Virus record (IMG/VR): IMGVR_UViG_3300009124_000013
Span: 1 to 58,847 of that record
Direction: 5' to 3' (one strand)
From: a virus
DNA length: 58,847 bases
Part shown: positions 40,501 to 50,390 of the stretch, in pieces
Position numbering within the stretch: position 1 is the stretch's first letter
How the letters are laid out: each line of letters begins with the position of its first letter
Program-made: the position numbers and the translations under genes
Notes under the pieces: generated by a model
The model's database searches: none
The model's input: the letters and a program-made list of their open reading frames with translations, nothing else
What the model was told of the DNA's origin: nothing

Positions 40501-42112
40501 ATCTAGATTCTCTGGTGAAAAGGTACATGGTCAAGACGAAAGTCCATATACTGATGTCCTTTACTCTGACGTTGTATATGCAAATGGTGCTCAGAACTTC
40601 CCAGGTCAACAAGTTAAGGATCCTGCAACTGCTGCTAACCTGACTGCATCATCAAATTGGAACTTGAATCCTGAGAACGTTACCATGTATAAGATTGAAT
40701 TCTCATGGTACGGTGCTGTTGGTGCTCTCTTCCTTGCATACGTTCCTCTGGACTCTGGTGAAGCACGTTGGGTACGTGTACACCACCTCAGAGCATCTAA
40801 CCAGTTGAAGGTTGCATCATTGGGTAACCCAACGCTACCTATCACATACTCTGTATATGGTGGTGGTACTCAGTTCTCTTATGGATATAAGAATGATAAG
40901 AGAACTGATAATACGATTGGGTATTCAAATTCATACTCTGAATTCCTTGTTAAGTATGGTGCTTCATACTACATCGACGGTGGTGACCGTGGTACAGTTC
41001 GCCTGTTTAACTATGCAACCCCACTTTCATCTGAAGTATATGGTTCTAGATTGAGATTTAATATTACTGCTGGAAATAACCGTGGAGATGGTGGAGATCT
41101 TAATGATCCATATCCATATTTGGATCTTACTGGTGCAACAAATACTAATGGTCCAACCATTACTGCTGCTGATTATGCATTCTACATGGGTGCCTCTGTA
41201 ATCACACCAAACAGAGATACTAATGTCAAGGTAGCATGGGTTGATGGTGCTAACGAAAGAATTTATCTGAGCAAACCAATTAGTGCTGCACAATCGGGTG
41301 ATTTCTTCTTGGTCCTTGATCGTCCTAACATTCTGGTTGGATTGAATTGTAGAGAAGCAGTTAATGGAGTTAGAAATAGAATTCAGGTATATCCTACTAG
41401 ATTGTCTATTGGTAACTCCAATCAACCTGCTACAATTAAACTGATCAAAACACCAGTATTCCAAACTAAGGATGCTATTAATGCTGCATCATTCAGCACA
41501 ACTTATGAGGTTGGTGATGCATTAACCATTGGTTCTATTGGTAGACCAACTGAATTAGTTGGTGCTAGAATTGATGCTGCAAGCAAACCATATCTTGAGA
41601 ACTTAACTTCAACCTATGGTTACTTTAGAGGATACTATGAAGGTGATAGTGGCAACATCATCACTATCTTTGGATTACTTCAAAGAAATGCTAGCGGTAC
41701 ATATCTGTTCAATTCTTACTTAAAGTATAGTCAGAACATCATTATCTTTGGTGACTTCTTAAGAGCAGGTGAGTTCAGAGAACCAAACCCTGCTGCAAAT
41801 GGCATTAATGCTGCAGGAGTTCCTGCACCTACAAGTGATCCTTTGACATCACTTTCTGCTATTGCAGTATCTGATGAGCAAAGAACACCAATTCCTGGAA
41901 CTGGTCAAGTTATTACAACTCTGTTCACTCCATCTAATAGTGGCGAACAATTCCCGTTACAGCAATTCTTTGACTACAACAAAGATTACCTTTCATTCCC
42001 ATTAACCGATGAGGTTGAAAGTTTGTATATTGTTGGTAGTGTAAATAGATTATATGACTCAGCAAACCCTGAGACGGAAATTAACGCTGCTATTACTTGG
42101 GAGGAACAGTAA
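37574..42112 (+). CDS. Giant virion protein (1512 aa), paralog of next gene
   Basis: 1512 aa. Conserved blocks shared in the same order with the 42116 product: SEVALGIFADVNTYDVNPSEW (about 65-85), FFRYQPGRVSAGTFGVKFGR (about 137-157), TMYKIEFSWYGAVG and AYVPLDSGEARWVRVHHLR (about 1040-1075), and KYGASYYIDGGDRGTVRLF (about 1125-1145). Between them are Ser/Thr/Gly-rich beta repeats. Function unrecognised; likely a baseplate-attached fiber or appendage. It is fused end to start with the gene before it (TAATG). Confidence 0.72.
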   Translation: MATNTNINNNSAVVVVGRTAPVPTGQQPASSSIPVVIASDQEAIPVEEQNKQQSEVALSLLGIPRSEVALGIFADVNTYDVNPSEWTAVPTQTVTIAGGESATDEYQGIPGIQDWGLGHVPAEAGALVEAPANETAILTSKRFFRYQPGRVSAGTFGVKFGRAPYTVAADGTSNFYPNGVISDNGIAYNLAPQDYQVLNPSIKKYGVFDKFDGYYYESINEGYGDNFACVRRTQSLIRQKSEYYFYNPDSPSSNPRQFGVTQFEDYGNMEVPGAYYDYHGDAVILRDGLVNIHAGLFDQSLLKEKREIYVSQTAGNGTAGTEDDELLLDPYEKHIKDFSYNNTTGVCTVVTTSDHGFKDGDSVTLKDILLTCNTGAKLYPNKYAQTLFTVNSVPSSTQIKVFIGKSFYEQQGYNNFEGFEVSVRYNTNTGTVKEITAENAGASYNIDNWVYDGVGGVATITLTADHELYEGDRVKLASVGLNGGLTFPVNNVDPKHFYVRRRVDDRTIEVGVGKQAVSGIDPATNTYNTGGTVQFVNPTIPTSSTTISNFVYEVDRNDADFGYAIITTSAAHGLNTGDTIELNGIETNCKYTPQPKIYPAKDDEDTYPIENVTSNSFQFTLKTSTIVHTHTQFTGRVTSLGLRPGSGVYLYKNKQQSATTTQNNVGVGTNTSNSVVDGGIYYVDSIKGYRAKLTKAPSNGESNAFTLGSAGIYSTAQITPINLGTSLREYKLTPVQTAGTGDGTNGGIVYNPTTGLMTINFSSNHNLETGDLIKIDDYSLVFTCGQDSHATEHAYPRPYNPNLDGTPDPNGNATSNTRAPDPVSGKWIPITKVDDTSFTVQVLATVPSTDTSTHRFVRSADNCIAFKKFTPYIVTPAPFILPNTANFAYRGTVNSTDKNKIETLNPYGAFPYRYSYGDATADKVGYITTNLSLTSAAAATSLRNDIDDVNNKLLKEWVYNHVKPQHWGVYEYRVPRSRFSGEKVHGQDESPYTDVLYSDVVYANGAQNFPGQQVKDPATAANLTASSNWNLNPENVTMYKIEFSWYGAVGALFLAYVPLDSGEARWVRVHHLRASNQLKVASLGNPTLPITYSVYGGGTQFSYGYKNDKRTDNTIGYSNSYSEFLVKYGASYYIDGGDRGTVRLFNYATPLSSEVYGSRLRFNITAGNNRGDGGDLNDPYPYLDLTGATNTNGPTITAADYAFYMGASVITPNRDTNVKVAWVDGANERIYLSKPISAAQSGDFFLVLDRPNILVGLNCREAVNGVRNRIQVYPTRLSIGNSNQPATIKLIKTPVFQTKDAINAASFSTTYEVGDALTIGSIGRPTELVGARIDAASKPYLENLTSTYGYFRGYYEGDSGNIITIFGLLQRNASGTYLFNSYLKYSQNIIIFGDFLRAGEFREPNPAANGINAAGVPAPTSDPLTSLSAIAVSDEQRTPIPGTGQVITTLFTPSNSGEQFPLQQFFDYNKDYLSFPLTDEVESLYIVGSVNRLYDSANPETEINAAITWEEQ

Positions 42113-42115
42113 TAA

Positions 42116-45100
42116 ATGACACTGGAAGTACCATCTTTCGATTCGTATTATTTACCGACTAATCCTAAAGACACTACAGTATTAGTCGGTAGTTCCTTTG
42201 ACACCAAGATTGGATATAATAAAAGAGCTGCTGCACAAACAGATCTTTATGTTATTCTTCAAGACATTGAAGGAACTCCCCTGACGGATGCTGATGGGGA
42301 AGATCTTGTTGCGGCAGTAACTGGATTCATCACCAGTGAATTAACATCAGAAAAGGCATTGGGAGTTAATCTTCCAACTATTCCTGAAGAAACACAAACA
42401 TTTTACTACAATGTGTTTGGTGATGCATTTGAAGTAAGAAAGAGGCAGGTTGGTGCTGCAGTGGGTGGGGGAGATATTCTCCCCTATGTTAAGATTACTA
42501 ATCCTTCCAACGCATTTAAGTATATTCGTGAGAAGAACACTATTGAGATTGCGACTGGAGATATAAAATATAGAATTGACGAAAATGGTCAAACTACCAC
42601 AGATACTATTGGATATGAATATGAAGAGTTTGTAATTTCGTCTACATCAGAATCTACAGATGCAAATGGTAATTTAGTTATTACTTATTTCTTAGGATCT
42701 GAACCATCTAATGATTCCTATGGTTCTAGTCCTGCTCGACCAGTGTCGATGATTAGAAATAAGGTCGAAAAGGTTAGAATCTCTACTTTAAAAGTTGAAG
42801 AGGTATTCCCATCTACATCAGAAGTTAGTACAACTCTGCTTGGTATTGATAGAGCAGAAACTCAGTTAGGATTATTCTCTAACGTATCTACATATGGATT
42901 TAATCCTGACGAATTTGTATATTATAATGATAATCCAAATCTTGGTCCAACGAGTTGGGTAACTCGGTTAACAGAAAGTGGTGAACGTCATTACTCTTCA
43001 CGAGTAGAAGAGGTTGGCAATGAAGGTGCATTAAGAATTTCATCATATCCTGTACCATACTCTTATCCTTGGCCACCATTGTCTCAATCATTTAATATTG
43101 AGGGTGATGATATTATTGGATTGTATAGTGAAGAGGGTTGGAGAAAGTGGCAGAATTGGTTAAGATTGGGTAAAAGTTTGTATGAATATTTTGCCACCCA
43201 AAGAGATGCACAGGGGGTAAGTAACAATCCCGATTCTCCAAGATATAAGTATAATCTTATATTATCTAGATTCTTGCCAGCGATTAATCAATGGGATGAT
43301 AATAATTTTTATGGTGGTCAGTTTTATGGCGATGACCTCGATAGGTATTATTTACAAATTTCTATCTGGACTGATACTTGGAGAAAGATCTCTGACGGTG
43401 AATTTAGAGAACCAGTTTTAGGTACAGTAATTAACTTAACGTGGTTAAAGAGTAATATTCCTATTCTTAGAGGTACTGGTACTGATCCTGTAGCAAGTGC
43501 AGGTTCATATGCATCTGGAACGGTAAACAATGGATCAGCTTCACCTGAAACGTATTTGAATCCATATCTGGAAACTTGGAAAAATGATACGTTTATTTCT
43601 GCAGCATCATCAGGTGGAGATCCAATTCTGTTAGATTTTGTGCCTGGATATGGTGCTTCGGGTAATACTTTTACTCTGTTGCAATCTAGACAGGCATTTA
43701 GATACCAACCTGGTCGTATCAGTGGATACACCTTTGGTACTAGAGCGACAATGACCAAAGATACTGCTAATAACTATGCAGAATGGGGTATCTTTAATGA
43801 CTTTGATGAATATGTATTCAGAAGAGAAGGTGCAAACTTCTTTATTGTAAGAAGATCTAATGTACACCTTCCATTATCATCTCTGCAGGAACTTGGAGTT
43901 GCTGATGTAGATGGTAACGTAGATGATGAACGTGTACAATACTATGATAAGACAATTGGTGGAACACTATACACTATTCAGGAGATCTCATTACCAAGAG
44001 AAAGATTTAATGGTGATAGTTTGAATGGTAATGGACCTAGTGGATATCTGTTGACCACAGATGAAATCACCATGTATAAGATTGAATTTGGTTGGTATGG
44101 TGCTATTGGTCTTAGATTATATGCATATGTACCAGTCGAGAATGGTAAAGCAAGATGGGTAGTTGTTCATACGTTTGTCATTGAGAACAAACTGTTAGAA
44201 CCATCGATGGGTGATCCATTCTACAGGTTCAAGTATGAAATGCGTGTTGGATCTCAGCAAGGACCTAGATTGAATGAACCACAAGTTCTGTACAAGTACG
44301 GTACTTCGATGTATATTGATGGTGGTGATGAAGGAACTGTAAGTGTATACTCTCAAGTATCTGATACCAAAACACTTCCATTTGCAGTTGGTGGTGGAAA
44401 CTATACCAGCATCTTTGGCATCTATCCTAAGAAAACTATTTCTAGTGGTGGCGTTGATGCTAATGGTCAAAATGTTTCGATTCCAAACAAGAAAATTATT
44501 GTTCCCAAGTTAGTATCCATTACTGCTACTGGTGTTGATTCACAAGAAACCAATGCAATGGCAGAACTAAACTTCACGAAATGTGTTGGATGTTCTGGAT
44601 CTGCATATCTGTATATGCCAGACATTGAATGTGGTGTTCATGGAGATGTTAGGAAGATCAAGAAGATTGATGATGCCACTGGAGATTCAAACTTCACACT
44701 TGCACCTATTACAAAAGAAGTATTAGCAGTTGAATTGCAGGGAACAAGATTAGTTATTCCAGATACAAATTATATCAGACAGGGTGATTACCTTACTGAT
44801 GACAATAATGTTGGTAATATTGTTCCTGGTCATATTAGAAATCTTTCATATAGAGGTGTGATTGGTAATATTACTGATGGTGGCACGGGGTATACTGTAA
44901 GTACTACTGTCGTTGATGTTCCATTAACTAATGTCTCTGGTAGTGGAACAGGACTGACTGCAACGATTACTACTGATGCTTCAGGAGTTGTTACTGAAAT
45001 TCTAACCTCACGTCTTGGTACTGGATATCAAGTTGGAGATGTATTATCATTTGATGGATCTTCTGTGGGCGGTGGATCTGGATTTGAATTTACTGTAACT

Positions 45101-47053
45101 CATATTAATACGTATAAGATTTCAACAGTTCCTAGTGGATCAACTTCTGGTTCTCAACCATCAGTTCAGGGAGTAACTGCAGGAGATACGTTAACTATTC
45201 AACCAATCTGGGTTCTTACTGAGCAACAGAGAACAGATTATAACTTAGAGTATGTTGATTACAAATCAAAAGCAATTTATACTCGCTTGTGGAATACTTA
45301 CATTGGTAATAGTGGCAGTGGACAGGCATACGGGGATGGATTTGCTACTATTGATTTATTAGGATATGTGAATGGCGATAGATTTAATCTTGATGAAGTC
45401 AGATTCTTATCTCCTCAGAAGATTGTAACCAATACTAGTTTGGGTGCAGGTCAAACCCAAACTCCAACAGATTTCTTTGGTGATCCAGATACTGAAACTT
45501 TTGATGTAAGATTATCTCAAAAGAAAACTAGCATTGCTGGTCCTAATCCATTATCTGGTCCTACAGGTATTATTAGATTTTTAAATCCAATTAGAAGAGA
45601 ATCAACGGGTCAATTGGCAGAATGGGAGATGGGATTCACTCCATATCGTCCAGTATTTAATGCCCAAACAGGAGAATTGACAAAATGGGTAAAACCCGAT
45701 GGAACTGATTATGTAGAGACAAGAGAAGTTTACGATGAAAGTACAAATTCAATTGTCACTCAATCTGACGTGCTTGTAAAGAATTTACCCGATTCTTTAA
45801 CAGTAACATTAGATTACCACGCATACGGTATTGATGTTACCAATACTGGATTTGAATCTGGAGAAAGTTGGTATGGTGCTATTCATCCATTTACGGATGA
45901 TTTTAGAATCGCTAATCCTCTTGGGAGCAGCAGTGGTCGTTGTTCTAATATGAGATTGGAGAAACAACCAACTACAATTAGAACTGTTGAGCAAGTCACT
46001 GCAACAGATCTTTCTACTATTTCCAATGCTCAGTGGGGAGATTCTTTCGATACTAATGCAGAAAGATTAGCATATCTTTCTAGTTCTACTTATTTCCTTA
46101 AATCATCGGGAAGCACTTCAATTTACGGTGGAACTGGTAGTCCTATTGGTGGACAAGTAGCAGTAAACCCAGAAGGAACTGATAGTTATATCAAGTTCTT
46201 CTATGATTCTAATGGTCAGAACGGACAAGTTTGTAGATTCTCTGGCGATGAAAAAACTTACACCGAGACCGTTCAAGGAGTTTCTGTTCAGTATAATGTA
46301 ATTCCAATCAAAACAAATGATTTATCAACTGATATCAATTTAAAAGATGCTCGTAATTTGAGTGGTAATAATATTATTCCTACTGCAGATACTGAATTTA
46401 ATATTGCATATAATGGAGTTGTTCTTAGAGCATGGTTCTCTGGGGGTGATAGGTATGATGCTCCAAACTCATATACTGGTGGTGGAAACAACCAAGCAGT
46501 ATTTGACTTTGATGCATTCCCACTTTATGCATATGCTAAACTGAGAGATAAAACTGAAATTAGAAGTGCTGAACTTCATGATATTGACTCTTTGGGTAAT
46601 CTTTCTACTCAACAACCACAATGGAAGAGAGTATTCAATCCTGTATATAATCCAGCAACAGGAAATACGGAAACCGAAGACCCCGCAACTTATGGTCTTG
46701 AATCCAATTTAAGAACGGGTCAGTTAAATGTTAGTGGTGTTGGTGATTTGACTCAAACCTCAACAGTTCCTGCTGATGATGTCATCCCAGCGGCATTCCA
46801 GCAGGTATCTAGATTGTCGTCAGCACAAATTGATACTCAAGGATCTTCTATTTTAAGACCTGGCAATAGATTAACGACCCTATATATTAATAATGAAACA
46901 AAAACATTTGATCTGGATGATGTGTTTGGAGCGGATAGAAAAGTAATCACTCCAGATATTGTTAATACTGAAGCTGTTTTTATTGTCGGTAGGGCAATTG
47001 GAAATACCTCAGTCGATATTCAAATTAATATCACATATGTAGAGCAGTTATAA
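42116..47053 (+). CDS. Giant virion protein (1645 aa), paralog of previous gene
   Basis: 1645 aa. It repeats the block order of the 37574 product: TTLLGIDRAETQLGLFSNVS (about 240-260), FRYQPGRISGYTFGTR (about 530), TMYKIEFGWYGAIG with AYVPVENGKARWVVVHTF (about 655-690), KYGTSMYIDGGDEGTVSVY (about 730), and the similar C-terminal VNTEAVFIVGRAIGNTSVDI. The pair therefore arose by tandem duplication followed by strong divergence in the inserts. Late structural protein; exact place in the virion unknown. Confidence 0.72.
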   Translation: MTLEVPSFDSYYLPTNPKDTTVLVGSSFDTKIGYNKRAAAQTDLYVILQDIEGTPLTDADGEDLVAAVTGFITSELTSEKALGVNLPTIPEETQTFYYNVFGDAFEVRKRQVGAAVGGGDILPYVKITNPSNAFKYIREKNTIEIATGDIKYRIDENGQTTTDTIGYEYEEFVISSTSESTDANGNLVITYFLGSEPSNDSYGSSPARPVSMIRNKVEKVRISTLKVEEVFPSTSEVSTTLLGIDRAETQLGLFSNVSTYGFNPDEFVYYNDNPNLGPTSWVTRLTESGERHYSSRVEEVGNEGALRISSYPVPYSYPWPPLSQSFNIEGDDIIGLYSEEGWRKWQNWLRLGKSLYEYFATQRDAQGVSNNPDSPRYKYNLILSRFLPAINQWDDNNFYGGQFYGDDLDRYYLQISIWTDTWRKISDGEFREPVLGTVINLTWLKSNIPILRGTGTDPVASAGSYASGTVNNGSASPETYLNPYLETWKNDTFISAASSGGDPILLDFVPGYGASGNTFTLLQSRQAFRYQPGRISGYTFGTRATMTKDTANNYAEWGIFNDFDEYVFRREGANFFIVRRSNVHLPLSSLQELGVADVDGNVDDERVQYYDKTIGGTLYTIQEISLPRERFNGDSLNGNGPSGYLLTTDEITMYKIEFGWYGAIGLRLYAYVPVENGKARWVVVHTFVIENKLLEPSMGDPFYRFKYEMRVGSQQGPRLNEPQVLYKYGTSMYIDGGDEGTVSVYSQVSDTKTLPFAVGGGNYTSIFGIYPKKTISSGGVDANGQNVSIPNKKIIVPKLVSITATGVDSQETNAMAELNFTKCVGCSGSAYLYMPDIECGVHGDVRKIKKIDDATGDSNFTLAPITKEVLAVELQGTRLVIPDTNYIRQGDYLTDDNNVGNIVPGHIRNLSYRGVIGNITDGGTGYTVSTTVVDVPLTNVSGSGTGLTATITTDASGVVTEILTSRLGTGYQVGDVLSFDGSSVGGGSGFEFTVTHINTYKISTVPSGSTSGSQPSVQGVTAGDTLTIQPIWVLTEQQRTDYNLEYVDYKSKAIYTRLWNTYIGNSGSGQAYGDGFATIDLLGYVNGDRFNLDEVRFLSPQKIVTNTSLGAGQTQTPTDFFGDPDTETFDVRLSQKKTSIAGPNPLSGPTGIIRFLNPIRRESTGQLAEWEMGFTPYRPVFNAQTGELTKWVKPDGTDYVETREVYDESTNSIVTQSDVLVKNLPDSLTVTLDYHAYGIDVTNTGFESGESWYGAIHPFTDDFRIANPLGSSSGRCSNMRLEKQPTTIRTVEQVTATDLSTISNAQWGDSFDTNAERLAYLSSSTYFLKSSGSTSIYGGTGSPIGGQVAVNPEGTDSYIKFFYDSNGQNGQVCRFSGDEKTYTETVQGVSVQYNVIPIKTNDLSTDINLKDARNLSGNNIIPTADTEFNIAYNGVVLRAWFSGGDRYDAPNSYTGGGNNQAVFDFDAFPLYAYAKLRDKTEIRSAELHDIDSLGNLSTQQPQWKRVFNPVYNPATGNTETEDPATYGLESNLRTGQLNVSGVGDLTQTSTVPADDVIPAAFQQVSRLSSAQIDTQGSSILRPGNRLTTLYINNETKTFDLDDVFGADRKVITPDIVNTEAVFIVGRAIGNTSVDIQINITYVEQL

Positions 47054-47055
47054 AC

Positions 47056-50000
47056 ATGGCAATCAGAAACCCAGTACTTTTCGGTCTTAAAGTATCATTC
47101 TCACTTACTGATGTAGAATCTAAGAATACTGCTCTTAATAGTTTAGGGTTGGATATCAGAGACCTTGCAGTTATTGAAGGAATCTCTGAAAATCTAAGAA
47201 CAGAAGAACTTCAGAACGTATCTGGTTTAGATGTTAATCTTACCAGGTACTTAGATCGCTTGAAATCAGATAGTAATCGTTATGTTGGATTAATTAATTT
47301 GATCTCTGGGTACATTACCCCTACCAGGGGTAATTTAGAGGCATATGGGGCGGTCTCAGGCGGTGCTATGAGGTTCCAATTCATCCCCAATGATAAGGGT
47401 AATAATGTAACCAAAAACGATGTAAAGTATGGTGATATCTCAACGTCTAGAGTTAGTGCATGGAGTGGTGGATCTGAAGGAGATCCCACCTCTGCTATTT
47501 CTTATGGTGCATCTGTCCAAGTTAAAGGTACAGTGAAACTTGGTAACTCTAGTTCATATACCGTTCCAACAAATCAGTCGATCTTAAATGTATTAGATAC
47601 ACCAGAACCTGTAAGATTTGATACTGAAGTACCAACTGACATCATCAAGATGGATTTGAATGGTACAGATGGATATTTGTATGCAATGCGTGGTATTCCC
47701 CAAATCTTTACCACTGCATTCAAAAACATTGCAATGGACTTTACTTTCGATCCATATCCTGTTAATGGTGTAAATAAAACTCCAATTTATACATTGACTG
47801 ATACTGATAGTGGATATGAAATTGTATCAAGACCTAGTGCAACTACTGTTTCTAGGTTGAGATATAATACTACAAGTTTTAAAGAAAGACAAATTCGGGT
47901 ATATTTCCCTCCTGCATATATCAAAGGGATTGTTGGAAACAATATCAATCTTACAACATTCCCTGTTGTAAAATATCCAAATGCTACATCATTTACTTTT
48001 GCGAACAATCTGCTAACTGAAATGCCAGATTGGACTACAATTAATTATGTTCAGACATATAATACTGCAAATCCTCCACAGATTACCAGCGAAAGTACAA
48101 CATTATTTACAATCAATCTGCAAAATAATTATCTTTATCAAACTGGTATTGATGAAGAAAAGCAATTTGGATCAAAGGTACTTAAGAAAATACCAAAGAG
48201 ATTGAGAAATTTGAATCTTCGTGGTTGTTATAATGGTCATACTGAATTTCTAAATCAAGAGGAAATGATGGTATTGAAGGTCACTCAAAGTGAGTACAAT
48301 AATGTCATTATTGATAAAGATACCAAACAAGAGTTTACCTTTGCTATTGGCAATCCATCCCAATCAGTAGTGATTAAAGGTAAGTATTTTGACAAACACT
48401 CTTTCTCTGGATTTAATGATTCTGGCGTTGCTGCTACCATATACTATGTTTATGTTGATGAACCATCATCGACCACTAATATTACAGCAATTCCAAACTA
48501 TTGGAATCAAATTGATGTTCTCGATCTAGCAACTAGATGTCCAGAATTGCAGGAGTTAAATCTTCAAAATTTAAGTAATCGTAGAATATTCAGAACTTCA
48601 GCATCAAGAATTGTAGACAAAACTAGCACTACAGCAGGCGTTAGAAACATTTCGTATACTACAAACCAAGAAGAGACCCCAAGAGTTAATATTAAAAACA
48701 TTAGAACTTATAATATCTACGATTGCTACTTCACTAGAATTAGTCCAGTATTTGAAGATCCAGTTAATAATGGTGGACTACCTAATGATCAAAATTCAGC
48801 ATTAAGAACTTTCCAAGTGGGAGAGAATGAGGCATTAACATCATCGGGATTGAATTTTACTAGAATGGCTAGTATCAGTTCTATTAGTTTATATGATACT
48901 GCATTACCTCTTCCAACGGGATTGGAAAATAAAACAAGTTTGTCATCATTAAACTGCAATTATACTAGATTCCCAACTAGAAGTCCTGCTCCTGTTGCTT
49001 GGACTCCAAGTGGAAGTGCTGCTGGCGGTAATCCAATCGCTCAAAACAATACTTTGTGGAGCACTACGCAACCTACAGCATTAGGTAACTACGCATTAAA
49101 TGGATGTTCTAGTTTAAGAAGTTTAAATTTCTATGCATCATATCTTGATGGAATGATTCCTAAGTTTTTGGGTAATGGTAATCTTAGAACAATTGACTTT
49201 AGATATTCTAGAATTGAGGGTGGTCGCCCTGGTGGTATTGGTGCATCATTTAATGGTGGTGAGCATGGTAGAAGATATATTATGTGGGATGATACATTTG
49301 AAGAAGCACAGAGAATCAGCACTATTAGAATTATCAGTTCAACCTTAGGTAGAAACATTGGCACATGGAATGGATCTACTTATACTGGAGCAGAATTCGA
49401 AGCAGCTACATTTAATCTTCCATCCTTATCTTATCTTCAAATTCAATCTACAGGTGGTTACTTAACTGGAAACTTCTTTAGCACTTCTGGTGCTCCAAAC
49501 TTAAGATATATCATCTCGGAAAATAATGGATGGGGTTCTGGAACATCAACTGGTAATACTCCACTTCCATCATTTGGAGCAAACAGTAGAATTTATTACA
49601 TTGCGTTGAGAAACAACAAATTCAATGGTTCAATTGAACTTGTAAACCTGACAAATTTAAGATATTTCTATGTGTCCTCAAATGAAATTCAATCCGTTGG
49701 TAACCTTCAAAATCTCAGCAGATTAAATTATTTCATTGTCGGTAATAACCAAATCTCTTCTGCTTTCCCTGATTTTACTAACGGTGCTCGAAATATTCAA
49801 TACATTTCTATGAATAATAATCAGATGACTGTATTTGGGCAAGGTGCATTAGCAGGTGCTACCCGTCTAAGATCCCTTGATGTGTCTAACAACTTGTTTA
49901 ACTCTGCTAATATTGATGCTATTCTTGAAGATCTCTTGGCAAACTATAATGCTGCTAGACGCAGTGGAGTTATTGTCAACCTCTCTGGTAATACAGGTCA

Positions 50001-50388
50001 ACCATCATCAAATTCTGTAACCACTCCCACTTCCTCTACTACAAAAGAAGGTGAGGAAACTATTACAGTGACTCAAGATGATCCTGGAAATCCAACTGCA
50101 ACTTTTGCAGCGACAACGTTAAATCTTAGAAACGATTCTCCCAATAGCACAACTACATACTTTACGAAGCTATTCATTAATGGATCCGAAGTATCATTGC
50201 CCAATGCAAGTGTTTCTATTAACTACTCAAATGATTCAGTAACATTTGCATCAGGATCTGAACCAACATCGGGGACTGAAATTAAACTTGAAGTTTGGAA
50301 AACTGTAACTGGTAGTGTTACTACTGTAACTGGTGGCATTGTCATTGTTAATGAGTTAAGAGCAAAAGGTTGGACAATTAATTTCTAA
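47056..50388 (+). CDS. Leucine-rich-repeat virion protein (1110 aa)
   Basis: 1110 aa. The N-terminus has the cyanophage structural module NTALNSLGLDIRDLAVIEGI with VNLTRYLDRLKSDSNRYVGL. From about residue 380, leucine-rich-repeat units appear (RLRNLNLRGC, ELQELNLQNLS, SLRSLNFYAS, NLRTIDFRYSRIEG), becoming regular at about 845-965 (LRYFYVSSNEIQSVGNLQNL, LNYFIVGNNQISSAF, LRSLDVSNNLFN). An Ig-like beta domain ends the protein (about 1005-1110). LRRs bind proteins or glycans, so host recognition is a fair inference. Confidence 0.8.
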   Translation: MAIRNPVLFGLKVSFSLTDVESKNTALNSLGLDIRDLAVIEGISENLRTEELQNVSGLDVNLTRYLDRLKSDSNRYVGLINLISGYITPTRGNLEAYGAVSGGAMRFQFIPNDKGNNVTKNDVKYGDISTSRVSAWSGGSEGDPTSAISYGASVQVKGTVKLGNSSSYTVPTNQSILNVLDTPEPVRFDTEVPTDIIKMDLNGTDGYLYAMRGIPQIFTTAFKNIAMDFTFDPYPVNGVNKTPIYTLTDTDSGYEIVSRPSATTVSRLRYNTTSFKERQIRVYFPPAYIKGIVGNNINLTTFPVVKYPNATSFTFANNLLTEMPDWTTINYVQTYNTANPPQITSESTTLFTINLQNNYLYQTGIDEEKQFGSKVLKKIPKRLRNLNLRGCYNGHTEFLNQEEMMVLKVTQSEYNNVIIDKDTKQEFTFAIGNPSQSVVIKGKYFDKHSFSGFNDSGVAATIYYVYVDEPSSTTNITAIPNYWNQIDVLDLATRCPELQELNLQNLSNRRIFRTSASRIVDKTSTTAGVRNISYTTNQEETPRVNIKNIRTYNIYDCYFTRISPVFEDPVNNGGLPNDQNSALRTFQVGENEALTSSGLNFTRMASISSISLYDTALPLPTGLENKTSLSSLNCNYTRFPTRSPAPVAWTPSGSAAGGNPIAQNNTLWSTTQPTALGNYALNGCSSLRSLNFYASYLDGMIPKFLGNGNLRTIDFRYSRIEGGRPGGIGASFNGGEHGRRYIMWDDTFEEAQRISTIRIISSTLGRNIGTWNGSTYTGAEFEAATFNLPSLSYLQIQSTGGYLTGNFFSTSGAPNLRYIISENNGWGSGTSTGNTPLPSFGANSRIYYIALRNNKFNGSIELVNLTNLRYFYVSSNEIQSVGNLQNLSRLNYFIVGNNQISSAFPDFTNGARNIQYISMNNNQMTVFGQGALAGATRLRSLDVSNNLFNSANIDAILEDLLANYNAARRSGVIVNLSGNTGQPSSNSVTTPTSSTTKEGEETITVTQDDPGNPTATFAATTLNLRNDSPNSTTTYFTKLFINGSEVSLPNASVSINYSNDSVTFASGSEPTSGTEIKLEVWKTVTGSVTTVTGGIVIVNELRAKGWTINF

Positions 50389-50390
50389 AA

